Source: Pseudomonadota bacterium (GTDB lineage Bacteria > Pseudomonadota > Alphaproteobacteria > Rhizobiales > Xanthobacteraceae). Taken from it: a stretch of 16,942 nt of DNA. The notes under the pieces were generated by a model. That model was not told the origin of the DNA and did no database searches. It saw only the letters and a program-made list of their open reading frames with translations. Positions 12,759 to 16,942 of the stretch are shown piece by piece (within the stretch, counting starts at the first letter, position 1; each line of letters opens with the position of its first letter). Both the position numbers and the translations under genes were made by a program. The DNA is taken from the NCBI GenBank assembly GCA_023432845.1, contig JAEZEY010000045.1, positions 1 to 16,942 of the forward strand. The letters run 5' to 3'.

Positions 12759-14198
12759 TCAGAATAGCGACTTCGCTGCTGCCGCTGCCGCACCGACGAG
12801 CGGGCCCGGATACAGGAAGAAGACGATGTTGAGCGTGCCGAACACGGCGAGCATCAGGCCGACCAAAGCCGGCATGCGCTGGAAAGCCGGCGCCGGCTGG
12901 TCGAAATACATCACCTTGACGATGGCCAGATAGTAGAACGCGCCCACCACGCTCGACAGAACGCCGAGCACGGCAAGCGTGAAGAGCCCGGCATTCACGG
13001 CGGCGAGGAACACGTAGAATTTGCCGAAGAAGCCGGCGAGAGGCGGCACACCGGCAAGCGAGAACAGCAGCATCGCGAACATGAAGGCCATGGCCGGCTT
13101 GGTGCGCGACAGGCCGGCAAGATCGCTGATGTTCTCGACCGCAACGCCATCGCGGCGCATCGCCAGGATGCAGGCAAAGGTGCCGAGGGTCATGCCGACA
13201 TAGATCGCCATGTAGATGAGCACGCCCTGCACGCCTTCTGCGGTGCCGGCGGCAAGACCGACCAGGGCGAAGCCCATGTGACCGATCGAGGAATAGGCCA
13301 TCAGGCGCTTGATGTTCTTCTGCCCGATGGCGGCAAAGGCGCCCAGCGCCATCGAGGCAATGGCGACGAAGACGACGATCTGCTGCCAGGACTCCGTGAC
13401 GCCCGGGAACGCGACGATGGTGGCGCGCACGAATATGGCGATGCCGGCGACTTTCGGTGCAGCGGCGAAGAACGCCGTGACCGGCGTCGGTGCGCCCTCG
13501 TAAACGTCCGGCGTCCACATGTGGAACGGCACGGCCGAGATCTTGAAGCAGAAGCCGACGAACAGGAACACGATGCCGAAGATGAGGCCAATGCCCGCTC
13601 CGCCCTCCGCTGCCTTGGCAATGCCGGCGAAGTTCACGGTGCCTGTGAAGCCGTAGATCAACGAGGCACCATAGAGCAGCATGCCGGACGACAGCGCGCC
13701 GAGCACGAAGTACTTGAGGCCCGCTTCGGTCGATTTGGCGTTGTCGCGGTTCGAGGACGCGATGACGTAGAGCGGCAGGCTCATCAGCTCGAGGCCGAGA
13801 TAGAGCGCGATCAGGTCGTTGGCCGAGATCAGCACCATCATGCCGAGCGTGGCGAGCAGCACCAGCACGCCGTATTCTGCCTTTTGCAGATTTTCTTTAG
13901 TGAGATAGTCGAGCGACAGGATCAGCGTGCCGGCGGAGCCGGCGAGCGTCAGGAGCTTGAGGAAGCGCGCGAAGTCATCGACGACGAAGCTGCCGTCGAA
14001 CAAGGTGGCGCGGCCGGCCGGCAGGCAGACGATCAGCGCGCCGATGCCGATCAGCAGCAGGATGCACAAGGTGTTGACGAAGCGCGCCGAGCGATCGCCG
14101 GCGAATACCGACAGCATCAGCAGCGCCATGGCGCCAAGGGCGAGTACGATCTCCGGGAAGATCGGCTGCAGCGCGTTCATCGAAGTGATCGTATTCAT
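12759..14198 (-). CDS. nuoN: NADH-quinone oxidoreductase subunit N
   Basis: A 479-residue, about 14-helix antiporter-like subunit of respiratory complex I in the inner membrane. The proton-path residues sit where expected: Glu137 in 'YLGLELMSLPLY', Lys219 in 'GFCFKISAVPFHMWTPDVYEG' (landmark at about 215-235) and Lys249 in 'AAAPKVA'. These correspond to Glu133, Lys217 and Lys247 of E. coli NuoN. The length is normal. The ATG at 14198 overlaps the nuoM stop by 4 bases; a second Met at residue 7 is an alternative start, but the overlap favours the first. It is the last nuo gene, followed by birA. Confidence 0.97.
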   Translation of the reverse strand: MNTITSMNALQPIFPEIVLALGAMALLMLSVFAGDRSARFVNTLCILLLIGIGALIVCLPAGRATLFDGSFVVDDFARFLKLLTLAGSAGTLILSLDYLTKENLQKAEYGVLVLLATLGMMVLISANDLIALYLGLELMSLPLYVIASSNRDNAKSTEAGLKYFVLGALSSGMLLYGASLIYGFTGTVNFAGIAKAAEGGAGIGLIFGIVFLFVGFCFKISAVPFHMWTPDVYEGAPTPVTAFFAAAPKVAGIAIFVRATIVAFPGVTESWQQIVVFVAIASMALGAFAAIGQKNIKRLMAYSSIGHMGFALVGLAAGTAEGVQGVLIYMAIYVGMTLGTFACILAMRRDGVAVENISDLAGLSRTKPAMAFMFAMLLFSLAGVPPLAGFFGKFYVFLAAVNAGLFTLAVLGVLSSVVGAFYYLAIVKVMYFDQPAPAFQRMPALVGLMLAVFGTLNIVFFLYPGPLVGAAAAAAKSLF

Positions 14199-15754
14199 CG
14201 CGTGGCGCTCACCGGGGTAACGATGGGTTCAAGGCCCGTCACTTTCGCGGTCGCCGCCTTGGTGCCCTCTACCTTGGCCGTCTTCACCGCCTTGCCGTAA
14301 CCGTCCAGCATATGCGCGATCGAGGCCGACGACATATCGAGCACCGGCTTTGGCGCGATACCGAAAAGGATGGTCAGTACGACAAGCGGCGCAAAAATCA
14401 CCACTTCGCGCAGGCCCATGTCCTTGATGCCTTCGACCGCCGGCTTGAGCACGCCGAAGGTCACCTTGCGGAACAGCCATAGGGCATAGGCCGCCGACAG
14501 AATGACACCGATGGTGGCGAGGGTCGCAACCGGGATATTGGCCTTGAAGGTGCCGAGCAGGGTTAGAAATTCGCCGATGAAACCCGACGTACCCGGCAGG
14601 CCGACATTGGCCATTGTGAAGACCATGAAGACAAAGGCGAACACCGGCATGCGGTGCGCGAGGCCGCCATAGAACGCGATCTCGCGGGTGTGCATGCGGT
14701 CGTATATGACGCCGACGCACAGGAACAGCGCGCCCGACACAATGCCGTGCGAAATCATCTGGAACACCGCGCCGGCGACGCCCTGCTGGTTGGCGGCGAA
14801 AATGCCCATGGTGACGTAGCCCATGTGCGCGACGGAGGAGTAGGCAATCAGCTTCTTAATGTCCTCCTGCATCAACGCCACCAGAGAAGTGTAGACGATG
14901 GCAACGACTGACATGGTCCAGACCAGCGGCGCGAAGTAGTCGGACGCGATCGGGAACATCGGCAGCGAGAAACGTAGGAAGCCGTAACCGCCCATCTTCA
15001 GGAGGATCGCGGCCAGGATGACCGAGCCCGCGGTCGGTGCCTCGACGTGAGCGTCCGGCAGCCAGGTGTGCACAGGCCACATCGGCATCTTCACCGCGAA
15101 GGAGGCAAAGAACGCCAGCCACGCCCAGTATTGCAGCCCTGCCGGGAAGCCGTGGCGCAGCAATGTCGGGATGTCGGTCGTGCCGGCCTGCCAGTACATC
15201 GCCATGATAGCGAGCAGCATCAGCACCGAACCGGCGAAGGTGTAGAGGAAGAACTTGAAGCTCGCATAGACGCGGCGCGGGCCGCCCCAGATGCCGATGA
15301 TCAGGAACATCGGGATCAGGCCGCCTTCGAAGAACAGATAGAACAGCACCAGGTCGAGCGCCGCGAAGGTGCCGATCATCAGCGCTTCCAGCACCAGGAA
15401 GGCGATCATGTACTCCTTCACGCGGCGCTGCACCGACGTCCAGCTCGCGAGAATGCAGATCGGCATCAGCGCCGTGGTCAGGATCACGAAGGGCAGCGAA
15501 ATGCCGTCGACGCCCATGTGATAGGACGCGACGCCGAGCCAGTCGTGCTTTTCAGTGAACTGGAATTCCGGCGACGACGGATCGAAGCCGCGCACCAGCA
15601 GCAGCGACACCGCGAAAGTGATCGACGTGGTCCACAGCGCGATCCAGCGCGCGGTGCCCTTGGCGACCGGGCCGTTGCCTCGCGCCATGATGAGCACGAG
15701 CAGCGCGCCGAGGATCGGCAGGAAGGTGACGACGGAGAGGATCGGCCAAGCCAT
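14195..15754 (-). CDS. nuoM: NADH-quinone oxidoreductase subunit M
   Basis: 519 residues, about 14 helices, an antiporter-like proton-pumping subunit of complex I. Key charged residues are present: Glu143 in 'LFFEGGLIPMFL', Lys222 in 'AVKMPMWPVHTWLPDAHVEAP' (landmark at about 221-240) and Lys253 in 'LLKMGGYG'. 'KLIAYSSVAHMGYV' and 'GLPGTSGFIGEFL' further on are also typical. The Ala/Lys/Thr-rich C-terminal tail ('KTAKVEGTKAATAKV') extends past the last helix and is probably species-variable. It begins 1 base after the nuoL stop and overlaps nuoN by 4 bases. Confidence 0.97.
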   Translation of the reverse strand: MAWPILSVVTFLPILGALLVLIMARGNGPVAKGTARWIALWTTSITFAVSLLLVRGFDPSSPEFQFTEKHDWLGVASYHMGVDGISLPFVILTTALMPICILASWTSVQRRVKEYMIAFLVLEALMIGTFAALDLVLFYLFFEGGLIPMFLIIGIWGGPRRVYASFKFFLYTFAGSVLMLLAIMAMYWQAGTTDIPTLLRHGFPAGLQYWAWLAFFASFAVKMPMWPVHTWLPDAHVEAPTAGSVILAAILLKMGGYGFLRFSLPMFPIASDYFAPLVWTMSVVAIVYTSLVALMQEDIKKLIAYSSVAHMGYVTMGIFAANQQGVAGAVFQMISHGIVSGALFLCVGVIYDRMHTREIAFYGGLAHRMPVFAFVFMVFTMANVGLPGTSGFIGEFLTLLGTFKANIPVATLATIGVILSAAYALWLFRKVTFGVLKPAVEGIKDMGLREVVIFAPLVVLTILFGIAPKPVLDMSSASIAHMLDGYGKAVKTAKVEGTKAATAKVTGLEPIVTPVSATR

Positions 15755-15755
15755 T

Positions 15756-16942
15756 TTAGTGGATCCCCGCCGAGAACATGAACCAGGTGATGAATAGCGC
15801 CGCGCCGATCAGCATGGCGAAGGCGTAGTGGTAAAGATAGCCGCTCTGCAGCCGCACCACGTTGCGCGTGACATCGAGCACGCGGGCCGAGACGCCATCG
15901 GGGCCGAAGCCGTCGATCAGCCAGCCGTCGCCCTTCTTCCACAGCGAGTAGCCGACCCATTTCGCGGGCTTAACGAACAGAAACTCGTAAATCTCGTCGA
16001 AATACCACTTATTGAGCAGGAAGCGGTACAGCACCTGGTGCTGCCTCGCGAGCTCCACCGGAATGTCCGGACGGCGGATATAAAATTGCCAGGCGATCGC
16101 AAAGCCGATCACCATCATCACCGTGGGCAACAGTGCGATATGCGTCGGGACGTTGTGCAACTCTTCGAGGACATGATTGGTCTTCGCGAAGAATAGAGAC
16201 TCCCGGAAGAAATGCTCGACGCCGTGGCCTGCGAAGATCTCCTTGAACGGCAGGCCGGCCAGAACCGAGCCCGCTGCCAGTATGGCGAGCGGGATCAGCA
16301 TCACCATCGGGCTCTCGCGCGCTTCCTTCCAGTGCTTCACGTCATGCGGCTTGCCGTGGAAGGTCTTGAACACCAGACGCCAGGAGTAGAACGAGGTCAG
16401 CAGCGCCGCGACCACGGTACAGACGAAGGCGTAAAGCGCCATAGGGTTATTCGCAACGAAGGCGGCCTCGATGATGGCATCCTTGGAGAAGTAGCCGGCG
16501 GTCAACGGGAAGCCGGTCAACGCCAGCGTGCCGATCAGCATCACGGTGTAGGTGAACGGGATGCGATCCTTGAGCCCACCCATGTTGCGGATGTCCTGCT
16601 CGTGATGCATCGCGTGGATGACCGAGCCGGCGCCAAGGAACAGCAACGCCTTGAAGAAGGCGTGCGTGAACAGATGAAACATGCCGATCGAATAGGCACC
16701 CGAACCCATCGCGACGAACATGTAGCCGAGCTGCGAGCAGGTCGAGTAAGCGACGATGCGCTTGATGTCGTTCTGCACGAGACCGATCGTGGCGGCAAAG
16801 ATCGCCGTCGTGGCGCCGATGAAGATAACGACGGTCTGGGCATTCGGGGCCAGTTCGAACAGCGGCGACATCCGCGCCACCATGAAGACGCCGGCGGTGA
16901 CCATGGTCGCGGCGTGGATGAGCGCGGAGACCGGCGTCGGGC
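15756..16942 (-). CDS. nuoL: NADH-quinone oxidoreductase subunit L (5' part missing)
   Basis: The frame is open to the right edge and codes for the last 395 or so residues of a subunit usually well over 600 long. The visible part starts inside the conserved 'PTPVSALIHAATMVTAGVF' helix, the proton-path region around E. coli Lys229. It continues with 'DIKRIVAYSTCSQLGYMF', 'HAFFKALLFLGAGSVIHAMH' and 'GFPLTAGYFSKDAII'. The C-terminal section is the long lateral helix plus final anchor of NuoL, ending 'FITWFMFSAGIH'. It acts as the distal proton pump of complex I. The stop lies 1 base before the nuoM start. The missing N-terminus and nuoK should follow beyond the window. Confidence 0.97.
   Translation of the reverse strand, partial: PTPVSALIHAATMVTAGVFMVARMSPLFELAPNAQTVVIFIGATTAIFAATIGLVQNDIKRIVAYSTCSQLGYMFVAMGSGAYSIGMFHLFTHAFFKALLFLGAGSVIHAMHHEQDIRNMGGLKDRIPFTYTVMLIGTLALTGFPLTAGYFSKDAIIEAAFVANNPMALYAFVCTVVAALLTSFYSWRLVFKTFHGKPHDVKHWKEARESPMVMLIPLAILAAGSVLAGLPFKEIFAGHGVEHFFRESLFFAKTNHVLEELHNVPTHIALLPTVMMVIGFAIAWQFYIRRPDIPVELARQHQVLYRFLLNKWYFDEIYEFLFVKPAKWVGYSLWKKGDGWLIDGFGPDGVSARVLDVTRNVVRLQSGYLYHYAFAMLIGAALFITWFMFSAGIH

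Noticed and set aside
13278..14300. 340-codon open frame opposite nuoN
   Set aside because: It mirrors hydrophobic codons of NuoN, giving a Glu/Gln/Arg-rich product without any recognisable domain.
1..16942. CRISPR arrays, tRNAs, rRNAs, insertion sequences, prophage genes
   Set aside because: No regular spaced repeats, cloverleaf with CCA end, rRNA signature, transposase or phage protein was seen on either strand.

Overview
The window is GC-rich, densely coded DNA from an alphaproteobacterium, most likely a member of the Rhizobiales (Bradyrhizobium, Pseudolabrys or Xanthobacteraceae type). Three things point there: a short prolyl-tRNA synthetase without the editing insert; the run nuoL-nuoM-nuoN-birA-rnj-mce-DUF1467, followed further on by proS and a Lol permease, which is a gene order I know from that group; and short palindromic repeats of the 'attccgggttc...cccgaaatgacg' type between genes. 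This assignment is inference from content, not a database match.

Layout. On the minus strand, reading from the right edge, are the last three membrane subunits of respiratory complex I (nuoL, cut by the edge; nuoM; nuoN), then birA (biotin ligase), rnj (RNase J), mce (methylmalonyl-CoA epimerase) and a small DUF1467 membrane protein. These are tightly packed, with 4-base ATGA overlaps at nuoM/nuoN and birA/rnj. At the left end, also on the minus strand, are proS and the N-terminal part of a LolC/E-type lipoprotein-release permease. Between these two housekeeping blocks, at about 2280-9470, lies an accessory segment: an asparagine-synthase-like gene on the minus strand and, divergent from it, a six-gene plus-strand copper operon.

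The copper operon is the notable part. Its first gene encodes a 128-residue DUF2946 protein with a C-x-x-C-x-x-C motif and an Arg-Gly-Pro-Pro motif eight residues from the end. It looks like the copper-sensing upstream ORF described for the bfrG operon of Bordetella pertussis. After it come a TonB-dependent outer-membrane receptor, a small secreted 'copper uptake system-associated' type protein, a DUF1775 (YcnI-like) protein, CopC and CopD. Both DUF1775 and CopC are predicted to begin with histidine after signal-peptide cleavage. Together they outline an import route for copper: outer-membrane receptor, periplasmic carriers, inner-membrane CopD. Control may come from the nascent DUF2946 peptide, because an RNA inverted repeat links the uORF's last codons to the receptor's ribosome-binding region.

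The C-terminal soluble domain of CopD appears to be broken by one to three frameshifts while its membrane part is intact. After copD comes a structured non-coding stretch of about 200 bases, ending in a near-ideal Rho-independent terminator (9-bp stem, T7). Non-coding stretches of interest are 673-900 (a pair of facing palindromic repeats), 3901-4128 (the divergent promoter region, with strong palindromes) and 9261-9496 (the structured 3' region). I saw no tRNA, rRNA, CRISPR, insertion sequence or integrase.
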